DNA of 64,000 nucleotides from CAYUET01 sp964443875 (lineage in GTDB: Bacteria > Auribacterota > JAFGBW01): the NCBI GenBank assembly GCA_964443875.1, contig CAYUET010000004.1, forward strand, positions 77,122 through 141,121, read 5' to 3'. The stretch's first letter is position 1. Every line of letters starts with the position of its first letter. This document shows positions 9,132 to 16,682 of the stretch, in pieces. The notes beneath the pieces are model-generated. The model did no database searches and was not told the DNA's origin. It was given only the letters and a program-made list of their open reading frames with translations. Position numbers and translations under genes: made by a program.

Positions 9132-10190
9132 ATGAAGGAGCCCTCATTGCCTGTTTCCTATTCTTCCCCTGATCAACCGGTTCGTCATCATTATCCCTTA
9201 AATATAAAAAATGATTCTCTGGGAACGGCTTTCGGGCTTTGCCTGAAGACCTCTCCCTATATTCTGATGCGTCTGGGAATTCTTCTGGGGTTTACTTTTC
9301 TTTCTCTTTTATGGCTGGCATTATGCGGGGGGATTGCCGCTCTGTTTTCAAAGAACGGCGGAAGCGGAGGAATTATTTTGTTTCTCATCGGGGTGGGAAT
9401 TCCCGGGGGCCTTTTCGCCTTTCTTCGAAGCTATCTTCTGGATATCCTGAAAGCCGGGCATATTGCAGTGCTGACACGGCTGATGACAGAAGGGAAGATG
9501 CCTGAAGGCGTGAATCAGGTGGAATATGGAAAAAATATTGTAAAGGCCAAATTTCTTCAGACCAACATCATGTTTGTCGTCAACAGCATGGTTAACGGGG
9601 TTATTCAGGCCTTCAACAGAACTCTGGACTGGGTGGCAGGATTGATTCCGCTTCCAGGACTGGAAGGGATGATGAAAGTATTGAATAAAATCATCGACCG
9701 CTCGGCCAGCTATGTGGATGAAACCATTTTCAGCTATAACATGGCGCGCAATGATGAAAATATCTGGCGGTCCTCCATGGACGGACTCGTTTATTATGCC
9801 CAGAACGTAAAACCCATTTTAAAGACCGCTGTCTATTCCGTGATTCTGGAATACGTGATCACTTTTGTTATTTTTTTACTTTGCCTTGTCCCGGCTTATC
9901 TTGTTTCCCTTATTCTTCCGGCTTCTGTCGGAAGTTTTGCCTGGATTCTGGGAGTAATTCTGGCCATGATTGTCAAGACCTCGGTTTTGCATCCGCTTTT
10001 TCTGACCATGGTGTCCTTAACCTTTCACCTTCAGGCTCATGAACAGCCCATTAATGAACAATATGCGTCCACTCTGGATTCGGTGAGTGATAAATTCAGG
10101 GAAATGAAAGAGAAGGCTGTCGAGTGGATGGGGCAGAAAAACATACCCTCCGTGGAAACAGCAAATCAGTCGCCTTCCCCGGTGAATTAA
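9132..10190 (+). CDS. Polytopic membrane protein of unknown function at the end of the Tad/FHA operon
   Basis: I do not recognise this 352-residue protein. It has two hydrophobic helices at about residues 45-100 and a long amphipathic middle region that includes IPLPGLEGMMKVLNKIIDRS. Two or three further membrane segments follow around residues 235-305 (VITFVIFLLCLVPAYLVSLI). The C-terminal tail is polar and Pro-rich. The gene follows the FHA-TPR gene with a gap of about 40 bases and ends tail-to-tail with a gene on the other strand. Co-transcription suggests a role in the pilus or FHA pathway, but nothing in the sequence proves it. Confidence 0.7.
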   Translation: MKEPSLPVSYSSPDQPVRHHYPLNIKNDSLGTAFGLCLKTSPYILMRLGILLGFTFLSLLWLALCGGIAALFSKNGGSGGIILFLIGVGIPGGLFAFLRSYLLDILKAGHIAVLTRLMTEGKMPEGVNQVEYGKNIVKAKFLQTNIMFVVNSMVNGVIQAFNRTLDWVAGLIPLPGLEGMMKVLNKIIDRSASYVDETIFSYNMARNDENIWRSSMDGLVYYAQNVKPILKTAVYSVILEYVITFVIFLLCLVPAYLVSLILPASVGSFAWILGVILAMIVKTSVLHPLFLTMVSLTFHLQAHEQPINEQYASTLDSVSDKFREMKEKAVEWMGQKNIPSVETANQSPSPVN

Positions 10191-10198
10191 AAGAGGGA

Positions 10199-10717
10199 TT
10201 ACTTATTGTTCTCCCGGTTTTTTTCCATGACGAAATCGTCCATGACAAATCCGCCTCCGATGTCTTTGACAACGGAAGAGATCTTTCTAAAGCCGCATTT
10301 TTCATAGGCCTGAATACTCCCGGTATTGTTTTTGTTTACCGTCAGCCTGATCTTGGAAAGTTTCATTAATTTTGCAAGAAGGGTGACGAATTCCAGGGAT
10401 TCTTTTCCCAGACCGAGTTTCCGGCATCCTGCCTGGATATAGATCTTGCTTAAAAAAAGGCAGTCTTTTTGGAGTTCCACAGCAAGATATCCCACATAGT
10501 CTTTTTTATTCTGAATTAAAAAATAACGGCTTTTTTCGTCAAGGATCTGCCTCGTCACGGCTTCCCGGGATTGAAAAACGGAAAGCATGTATTCCACCTG
10601 GGCTTTGCCGATAAGGGGTGTGTAATGTTCTGTCCAGATTTCACGGGCAAGGACTGAAACTTTTTCGATCAGGTCATTGTCCCTGACTTCTATGAAACTG
10701 ATGTTCCCTGTGCTCAA
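10199..10717 (-). CDS. GNAT family N-acetyltransferase
   Basis: This probable acetyltransferase uses acetyl-CoA; its substrate is unknown. The 172-residue length fits a single GNAT domain. The central strand and acetyl-CoA loop are visible at LSKIYIQAGCRKLGLGKESL, where GNATs carry Q/R-x-x-G-x-G/A. The typical C-terminal NKNNTGSIQAYEKCGF follows. The start is TTG at 10717. The gene lies just downstream of leuD with a 7-base gap and is probably co-transcribed, though no functional link to leucine synthesis is evident. Confidence 0.85.
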   Translation of the reverse strand: MSTGNISFIEVRDNDLIEKVSVLAREIWTEHYTPLIGKAQVEYMLSVFQSREAVTRQILDEKSRYFLIQNKKDYVGYLAVELQKDCLFLSKIYIQAGCRKLGLGKESLEFVTLLAKLMKLSKIRLTVNKNNTGSIQAYEKCGFRKISSVVKDIGGGFVMDDFVMEKNRENNK

Positions 10718-10724
10718 AAAAGGA

Positions 10725-11324
10725 TTACCAGTTAAGATAGGGAAGTTTCGAAGCCACTTTTTTAATCGAAGCCAGATTGTCCATTAAAATACCGGTAACA
10801 TCCCAAAACCCTTTGAGAAACTGTTCCTGAACGGCTGCTGAAATTTTAAAAGAAAAGACAGAGTCCTTAATTTTCAGAGTCAGGGAGGAAAGATCAATGG
10901 TTATCAAGACCTGAGGGTCTTTTTCAATAAGCCCCTGTAGGGTCTGAATATCCTTTTCGCCCATGACAAGGCAGGGTATGCCCAGGGAAACGCAGTTGCC
11001 GAAAAAGATTTCAGCGAAAGATTCACCGAGGATCGCCTTGATTCCGTATTTCTGAAGGGCCTGGGGAGCATGTTCTCGTGAGGAGCCGCATCCAAAATTC
11101 TTATTCACCACCAGGATTTCTCCTCCCATAAAGGAAGGATTGTCAAAAGGGTGATTCAGGGATTTGCCTTCAGGGCCTTTGCGGTCATCTTCAAAGGCAT
11201 GTGCCCCAAGGCCGTCAAAGGTGATGCACTTTAAAAAACGGGCCGGGATAATCCGGTCTGTGTCAATATCGTTTCCTTTTAAGGAAATTCCTCTGGATTT
11301 GATCTCATTAATACTTATTGCCAT
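10725..11324 (-). CDS. leuD: 3-isopropylmalate dehydratase small subunit LeuD
   Basis: LeuD is the small subunit that, with LeuC, converts 2-isopropylmalate to 3-isopropylmalate in leucine biosynthesis. The swivel-domain signatures are clear: NDIDTDRIIPARFLK near the N terminus and NKNFGCGSSREHAPQAL in the middle. The 199-residue length matches the longer E. coli-type LeuD. leuC lies 24 bases upstream on the same strand, so the two subunits are made from one transcript. Confidence 0.93.
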   Translation of the reverse strand: MAISINEIKSRGISLKGNDIDTDRIIPARFLKCITFDGLGAHAFEDDRKGPEGKSLNHPFDNPSFMGGEILVVNKNFGCGSSREHAPQALQKYGIKAILGESFAEIFFGNCVSLGIPCLVMGEKDIQTLQGLIEKDPQVLITIDLSSLTLKIKDSVFSFKISAAVQEQFLKGFWDVTGILMDNLASIKKVASKLPYLNW

Positions 11325-11348
11325 ATCTCTTCCTGCGTATTTTAAAAG

Positions 11349-12749
11349 TTATAAATATTTTCTTATATCGGTTACTTTGCCGTTGACGGCTGCAATGGCA
11401 ACCATGGCGGGACTCATTAAAAGCGTTCTCCCTGTGGGAGAGCCCTGTCTACCCTTAAAGTTCCTGTTTGACGAAGACGCACTGATCTGCCTTCCTTTAA
11501 GCTTATCCGGATTCATGGCCAGACAGAGCGAACATCCGGCGTCTCTCCATTCAAAGCCGGCTTCCATAAAGATTTCATGCAGCCCCAGTTCTTCGGCCTG
11601 TTTTTTGATTTTCTGTGAACCCGGAACCACAAAAGCCTTGATCCCTGCTTTTACTTTGCGACCCTTTACTATTTCAGCAGCGATCTGAAGATCGCTTAAT
11701 CTTCCGTTGGTGCAGGACCCGATGTAGGCCACATCAATGGGAGTACCTTCAATGGGTGTCCCGCTTTTAAAATCCATGTAATCAAAGGCTTCTTTAAGGA
11801 GCGGTCTTTCAGCCTCGGAACAGGAATCCAAAGAGGGAATGGAGTCGCTGATGGAAACAGACTGTCCGGGGGTAATTCCCCACGTCACGATGGGGGTGAT
11901 ATCCGCGGCATTGAAAAGAATCTGATCATCAAAATGGGCATCGGCATCGGATTTCATGCTTTCCCAGTAGACAAGGGCTTTTTCCCATTGATCCCCTTTG
12001 GGGGCATAGGCTTTGCCTTTAAGAAAGTCGTAAGTGGTTTTGTCCGGGTTGATGTATCCCACACGGGCTCCGCCCTCAATCGCCATGTTGCAGACCGTCA
12101 TCCGTTCATCCATGTTCATGGAGTCAAATACAGATCCTGTAAATTCATAAACATAACCTACACCTGCTTTAACCCCGAGTTTCTGAAGAATATAAAGAAT
12201 GACATCTTTGGCATAAACGCCTTTACCGAGTTTCCCTTCGACGTGGATCTGGCGGACTTTGAGGGGTTCAATACTTATAGTCTGGGTGGCGAGGACGTCA
12301 CGGACCTGGGAGGTTCCGATTCCGAAGGCAACAGCACCGAAAGCGCCGTGAGTCGCCGTGTGGCTGTCTCCACACACAATGGTCATTCCAGGCTGGGATA
12401 GACCGTTTTCAGGCATGACCACATGGATAATTCCTCCTTCACCCCGGGCAATGTCGAAAAATCGGATGTTATTTTCTCGAGTGTTGTTTTCAATGGTCTG
12501 CATCATTTCTTCTGCGACCGGATCTTTGAAAGGTCTGGAGTTATCGTCTGTCGGCACAATATGATCCGCTGTTGCAAAGGTTCTTTCCGGAAAGAGAACT
12601 TTCAGTTTTCTTTCCCGGATCATGGAAAAGGCCTGAGGAGAGGTCACCTCATGACAGAAGTGCGCTCCGACAAACAATTGAAGATTTCCGGAAGGCAGTG
12701 TCGTTACCGTATGTTTTTCAATTACTTTCTGATACAGATTTTTTCCCAT
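11349..12749 (-). CDS. leuC: 3-isopropylmalate dehydratase large subunit LeuC
   Basis: LeuC is the catalytic [4Fe-4S] subunit of isopropylmalate isomerase. The cluster cysteines are present in YIGSCTNGRLSDL and in AGCSLCLAMNPDKLKG. The aconitase-family motif VCGDSHTATHGAFGA is intact. I chose the ATG at 12749 because MGKNLYQKVIEKHTV matches the usual LeuC N terminus. An in-frame ATG at 12761 would add four residues, and neither start has a strong ribosome-binding site. The upstream gap (12762-13033) is about 270 bases. I see no T-box or leader-peptide gene there. Confidence 0.94.
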   Translation of the reverse strand: MGKNLYQKVIEKHTVTTLPSGNLQLFVGAHFCHEVTSPQAFSMIRERKLKVLFPERTFATADHIVPTDDNSRPFKDPVAEEMMQTIENNTRENNIRFFDIARGEGGIIHVVMPENGLSQPGMTIVCGDSHTATHGAFGAVAFGIGTSQVRDVLATQTISIEPLKVRQIHVEGKLGKGVYAKDVILYILQKLGVKAGVGYVYEFTGSVFDSMNMDERMTVCNMAIEGGARVGYINPDKTTYDFLKGKAYAPKGDQWEKALVYWESMKSDADAHFDDQILFNAADITPIVTWGITPGQSVSISDSIPSLDSCSEAERPLLKEAFDYMDFKSGTPIEGTPIDVAYIGSCTNGRLSDLQIAAEIVKGRKVKAGIKAFVVPGSQKIKKQAEELGLHEIFMEAGFEWRDAGCSLCLAMNPDKLKGRQISASSSNRNFKGRQGSPTGRTLLMSPAMVAIAAVNGKVTDIRKYL

Positions 12750-12952
12750 AGTCATCACCATTTCATGAAGAATTAAAACGTTTAAAAATTTCAGGAATAT
12801 TAGATCAAAGCCCTTTTTTTGTCACGTCAAATTCGTAATGAGGCGTTAAGCCGAATTTTGCTCGTATGTGTCACATTCTATCAGATAATATCAGCGTCCT
12901 TCCATATTAGGAAAGCGCATTTCAATAAGAGTAAAAATAGAATGATTATTGT

Positions 12953-12981
12953 TTGAAACATAAGAGATTTAAGATTAACAT
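12953..12981 (+). promoter_or_regulatory. Candidate sigma-70-type promoter for the GT87 gene
   Basis: TTGAAA at 12953-12958 and TAACAT at 12976-12981 are separated by 17 bases and lie about 50 bases upstream of the TTG start at 13034. The rest of the 12762-13033 gap is AT-rich. It holds a weak inverted fragment of a dispersed repeat at 12849-12866 but no gene that I can see. Confidence 0.5.
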
Positions 12982-13033
12982 CTATTCGGGGGTAAAGAGT
13001 TAACTGTTTTTTTGACCGGGGGAAGGAATTTTC

Positions 13034-14326
13034 TTGAACAAAACGATGCTTTATTTTTCCTGTTTTCTGATAATGATTTATTCTGTTTTAACCTGTTTTC
13101 AGGTTTATTCGCGATCGATCGGTTCGGACTTTTTTCTTGTCTGGGGAGTTAATCGTTTCAGCTCCGTATTAGTTTCTGAAAATTCACGAAATATTTTTTC
13201 TCAATTTTCCAAGGAAAAACTTTTTGAATCCATGAAAAAAATCGGCGAGGATACGGACGACTGGGAGTTGTTGAAGGCCCTTCAGGCGAGGCCGGATGTC
13301 AATCTTTGCGCTACTCCTTTTTTATATTCGGTTTTAACCCCTTTTTCTCAAATGACCTTTACTCAAGCGCGCGCTTTTTTTTTCGGAATGGGGGTGTTGG
13401 CTTTATTGGCCGGATTTCTGATTCTGTCCAGACTTATGCGCACCCCGCTGTGTTTAACTTTTTTATTTATGGGGATTGTTTTTATTTCTTATTATCCGGT
13501 AGAGATGTCTCTTTCTCTGGGCAATGTGAACGAGTTTATTGTTTTTTTTACCATTATTTTTTACGGCATACAGAAAATGAAACCTTGCATTTTTCAAAAA
13601 ATGCTGGAAGGTTTTGGTATCGGGCTCCTCTGTTTCTTTAAACCTTTTTTTGTCTATTCCGTATTGATCCTTTTTGTCTTTTATTTTATTCAGAATAAGA
13701 AATTTTCTGGTTTTTACGCTCTGGGACTCTGTTTTTCCCTGGTCTCTGCTTTGGGATTCAGTTTGATTTATTTTGATCTTTCCTCTTCCTGGCAGGGGTG
13801 GATGACTTACCTGGGCACCCTGGATATCGTGTATTGGTCAAATTCAGTGATATACGGCAATTTTTCTTTTCGTGCCGTTTTGTTTTATGTAACCGGATAT
13901 GATCCTTCCCTGCTCCAGCCCGCCTGTGGATCAATGGCGGTCTTAATCCCTGTTATATTAAAAAAACACATTCAAAAAGATTCCCCTGATCTTCCCTGTT
14001 TTTTTTTCTGGGCAGGATATTTTCTTTTTTTACTAAGCTCTCCCCTGGTCTGGTTTCATTATTTCAGTCTTTTGATTGTTCCCTTTTTCTGTGTATTATC
14101 TAAAGTGAAACTGCAGACAGAAAGAGAACAGTTCTTTTTTTCTCTGATCATCGGATTGATCTGGGTTCTCATAGGGATGCCTTATTGTTATGAAAGTTTT
14201 TGGACGCCCTCGGTTTTAACAAAAGTTTTTATTTTATATTTTTGCTTATCTGTTTTTATCCTTTTTTGGGGAAGGGGACTTCTTTTTTCTCCGGGAAAGG
14301 CGGATGTTGGAAAGGAAATATCATGA
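13034..14326 (+). CDS. Polytopic membrane glycosyltransferase, GT87/DUF2029-like
   Basis: The 430-residue, very hydrophobic protein has about ten membrane helices and the GT87-like N-terminal layout: one helix, then an extracytoplasmic loop with SIGSDFFLVWGV, where the family places an acidic pair. Such enzymes transfer sugars from polyprenyl-phosphate donors outside the inner membrane. The start is a TTG at 13034 preceded by a purine-rich GGGGGAAGGAA. By eye the gene is markedly T-rich compared with its neighbours (20 G+C in the 60 bases at 13441-13500). The donor and acceptor cannot be predicted. Confidence 0.7.
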   Translation: MNKTMLYFSCFLIMIYSVLTCFQVYSRSIGSDFFLVWGVNRFSSVLVSENSRNIFSQFSKEKLFESMKKIGEDTDDWELLKALQARPDVNLCATPFLYSVLTPFSQMTFTQARAFFFGMGVLALLAGFLILSRLMRTPLCLTFLFMGIVFISYYPVEMSLSLGNVNEFIVFFTIIFYGIQKMKPCIFQKMLEGFGIGLLCFFKPFFVYSVLILFVFYFIQNKKFSGFYALGLCFSLVSALGFSLIYFDLSSSWQGWMTYLGTLDIVYWSNSVIYGNFSFRAVLFYVTGYDPSLLQPACGSMAVLIPVILKKHIQKDSPDLPCFFFWAGYFLFLLSSPLVWFHYFSLLIVPFFCVLSKVKLQTEREQFFFSLIIGLIWVLIGMPYCYESFWTPSVLTKVFILYFCLSVFILFWGRGLLFSPGKADVGKEIS

Positions 14327-14412
14327 ACAATGAATATTACGCCCCCCATTTTTTACTTTTTTTATTGTATACTCCGCGTTTCTCATGGCACTATGTCTAT
14401 TCTTCTAGATGA
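14323..14412 (+). CDS. Putative 29-residue ORF linking the glycosyltransferase and TonB-like genes
   Basis: This small ORF begins at an ATG that overlaps the preceding stop (ATGA at 14323-14326). It ends at a TGA that overlaps the next start (ATGA at 14409-14412). An AAAGGAA sits at good distance before its ATG, whereas the downstream TonB-like gene has no visible Shine-Dalgarno. The product, starting MNNEYYAPHFLLFLLYTP, is partly hydrophobic. It may act mainly as a translational coupler. It could also be chance, since it is too short for a coding-potential argument. Confidence 0.45.
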   Translation: MNNEYYAPHFLLFLLYTPRFSWHYVYSSR

Positions 14413-15425
14413 AACAAGAAATCTTTTTGGGTATTCAGACCGTGAATGATTCATATAAATATTTTAGTTCAGCCGTCCTGCTTTCTCTTCTGGTGAATGC
14501 CGGCATATTAAGCCAGGTCCCAAAAATGGGAAATTTGGAAATTTCTTCTTTGCCCCCTAAAAAGGAAACAAAGGTGATTTATCAATGGATTCCAAGGAAT
14601 AAAGTTCAGAAATATATTGATACACCGGATAAGCCGATTGCTCCCCTCAAAGAAGCCGAGCATATTTCAGATAAAGACAGCCGTGCGGATTCAGCCCATA
14701 AGGGCCAGGAAACCGGTCTTATGCCGGATTCTAAAACCAAGGACCTGATTTCCCAGGCCCGGAGGGAATCCTCCATTCCCCAACTGCCTTCCCATGCGGC
14801 CCTGCAGAAAATTCAAAAGCGGATTGAAAAGATGGAAAAGAAGCAGAGCAGGGAGGAAGATAAAGCAGCTCTTCAGGATAAAACTTCTGTGATTGAAAAA
14901 AAGAAAAAGGAAGATTTAAAAAATGAAAAAGAAATGATTGATGTAGAAGAGGAATTTTCCAAGCTTTCTGAAACCCCTGTTTCTCTTGCCAGGGAACCCT
15001 CCCCGGCAAAGGAGGATCTCTTCCCTCTCCCCCTGATCTCCATAGGAACCCGGACTCTTTCAGAGACCGGAAGGGATGCTTTTGATGCAAAAAGTAATCA
15101 CATTGGGAAGTATGTACGTGCTATGCGGGATAAAATCGGCTTAAGATTCAACCAGATGGTTTTTTTTCATTACAAGGCGAATTCAATCGGTGAATCCAGG
15201 GCCAATATTGCTTTTGATATTCATGAAGACGGAAAAGTGACCCATATCCAGAAAGAGAATATCAAAGGAGATCCGTTATTTGCCGAATACTGTGAAACTG
15301 TTGTTATGAATGCACAGCCTTTTTTAAGGTTTACCAGGGACCTTGAACCTTTTCTGGAGGACGGGGTTTTGAAAATGAACATCCTTTTCGGGTATAACGT
15401 AAGGGATAAAAATTCTGAACAATAG
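14409..15425 (+). CDS. TonB/TolA-like energy transducer
   Basis: The 338-residue protein has the TonB plan. There is one N-terminal membrane anchor (about residues 18-35, AVLLSLLVNAGIL), then a long charged periplasmic spacer with a Lys/Glu coiled-coil stretch (residues 130-185). The compact C-terminal domain (about residues 225-335) has FDIHEDGKVTHIQKENIKG, similar to TonB/TolA C-terminal folds. ExbB- and ExbD-type genes follow, so this is the transducer of a proton-motive-force-driven motor. A TolA-like envelope role is equally possible. Confidence 0.75.
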   Translation: MKQEIFLGIQTVNDSYKYFSSAVLLSLLVNAGILSQVPKMGNLEISSLPPKKETKVIYQWIPRNKVQKYIDTPDKPIAPLKEAEHISDKDSRADSAHKGQETGLMPDSKTKDLISQARRESSIPQLPSHAALQKIQKRIEKMEKKQSREEDKAALQDKTSVIEKKKKEDLKNEKEMIDVEEEFSKLSETPVSLAREPSPAKEDLFPLPLISIGTRTLSETGRDAFDAKSNHIGKYVRAMRDKIGLRFNQMVFFHYKANSIGESRANIAFDIHEDGKVTHIQKENIKGDPLFAEYCETVVMNAQPFLRFTRDLEPFLEDGVLKMNILFGYNVRDKNSEQ

Positions 15426-15445
15426 CGAATATTCAATCCGGTAAA

Positions 15446-15552
15446 AACCAGAATTAAGTTCTGGTTAAGATATAGTATAGCTGCAAGCTGAGAGTTGTTA
15501 TCCCCATTCGAAAAAGGGATAAAATGGACTAAGTTTTTTACTTTGCTTAGTC
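15446..15552 (+). other. Three consecutive perfect inverted repeats between the TonB-like and ExbB genes
   Basis: Within this gap three hairpins can form: AACCAGAA/TTCTGGTT (15446-15466), TTATCCC/GGGATAA (15498-15522) and GACTAAG/CTTAGTC (15527-15552). None is followed by a long T-run, so they are not typical intrinsic terminators. They may form a structured leader or a processing site that adjusts exbB levels relative to the upstream gene. Confidence 0.5.
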
Positions 15553-15590
15553 TTGAAAAATCAGATTTCATAAATAAAAGGAGACATCAA

Positions 15591-16190
15591 ATGGTTCAAT
15601 GGTTTTTAGAGGGCGGATCAATCATGTGGTTTATTCTGATTCTTTCCGTTTTAAGCTGGGTTTTTATTTTTGAGAAGGCCATGGTTCTGTTTGTCGAATA
15701 CAGAAGCGCCTATAAGCTCAGAAAAGAAATTGAGAAGACAGAGCTGAACTCTGATAGCCTTTCTTTTGCAGTGGAGGATCAGAAAGGCTCTTTTGCCAAT
15801 GTCCTTCGTGCGATTCTAAAAAACAGGAATCTCAGCAAGGACGATAATGTTGTTTTAGCCCGGACCCAGATAAAAGAAGAAGCCGAGAAGCTTCAGAAAG
15901 GGCTCACTCTTCTGGATATTGCAGCCAGCACAGGTCCCCTTTTGGGACTTTTGGGAACCGTGCTGGGTATTGTCCAGGTTTTTGCTGCAACAGCAAAAGT
16001 GGGGCTTGGAAATCCCTTAGCCCTTTCCCAGGGGATTTCGGTGGCCCTGAATACCACTGTTTTCGGATTGATTACAGCCATTCCCGCAAGTATTGCCTTG
16101 AGCTTTTATGAGAGACGGATTGAAAACCTCCTGCGCCTGATTCAAAAATATGCGGCACTGGCTCTCACTGAATTTTATAAAAAGGGATAA
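15591..16190 (+). CDS. exbB: MotA/TolQ/ExbB family proton channel
   Basis: This is the motor subunit that forms a proton-conducting complex with ExbD. It has an N-terminal helix (SIMWFILILSVLSWVFIFEK), a cytoplasmic loop, and the signature ASTGPLLGLLGTVLGIVQVF followed by GISVALNTTVFGLITAIPAS. I chose the ATG at 15591 because AAAGGAGA precedes it closely and MVQWFLEGGSIMWF matches the family N terminus. A longer reading from 15495 would add 32 unrelated residues. The length of 199 residues is normal. ExbD follows after three bases. Confidence 0.93.
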   Translation: MVQWFLEGGSIMWFILILSVLSWVFIFEKAMVLFVEYRSAYKLRKEIEKTELNSDSLSFAVEDQKGSFANVLRAILKNRNLSKDDNVVLARTQIKEEAEKLQKGLTLLDIAASTGPLLGLLGTVLGIVQVFAATAKVGLGNPLALSQGISVALNTTVFGLITAIPASIALSFYERRIENLLRLIQKYAALALTEFYKKG

Positions 16191-16193
16191 GTC

Positions 16194-16625
16194 ATGCTGA
16201 AAGAGGATTTACTTGAAATACCGGCACGCCGCAAGAGATTTATGAATCTGACGTCTCTGATTGACGTTATGTTCATTTTACTTATATTTCTTCTGGTCAC
16301 CACCACCTTTTCAACCAATTCAGCCATCAAGGTGAATCTTCCCGAGGTCAAAGGGGATGTAACGGCAGAATCGGGTAAAGGATTTGAAATTGCGGTTACC
16401 AAAGAAGAAAAAGTTATTTTGAACGGTCAGACAGTGGAAATAGCAAAGATCAGGGAGCAGGTGGAAAATCTGCTAAAGAACAGTCAGGAGAAAAAACCTT
16501 CCGTGAATTTTAAGGTGGACAAAGGGGTGGCTTATGGGTTTGTATTGAAGGTAATGGCGGAGATCAAAAAAACAGGGATTCAGACTCTGGTTGCCATTAC
16601 TGAATCCCAGGAAGAATCTGCTTAA
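16194..16625 (+). CDS. exbD: ExbD/TolR family protein
   Basis: ExbD is the second motor subunit, anchored by one helix that carries the proton-relay aspartate. This Asp is visible in NLTSLIDVMFILLIFLLV (about residue 24). The periplasmic domain follows (VNLPEVKGD... and ILNGQTVEIAKI). The length of 143 residues is typical. The gene belongs to the TonB-like/ExbB/ExbD module and is followed by about 57 bases before nfeD. Confidence 0.93.
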   Translation: MLKEDLLEIPARRKRFMNLTSLIDVMFILLIFLLVTTTFSTNSAIKVNLPEVKGDVTAESGKGFEIAVTKEEKVILNGQTVEIAKIREQVENLLKNSQEKKPSVNFKVDKGVAYGFVLKVMAEIKKTGIQTLVAITESQEESA

Positions 16626-16682
16626 TCCGGAAGAGACGGAATGACACACTCGTAATGGCTGTTATCACTTTAAGGAGGCGTC

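Noticed and set aside
12762..13033. T-box or leucine leader peptide in front of leuC
   Set aside because: No T-box motif or run of Leu codons in a short ORF is visible. Possible promoter hexamers on the minus strand (TTGACG with TGATCT) match too weakly to report.
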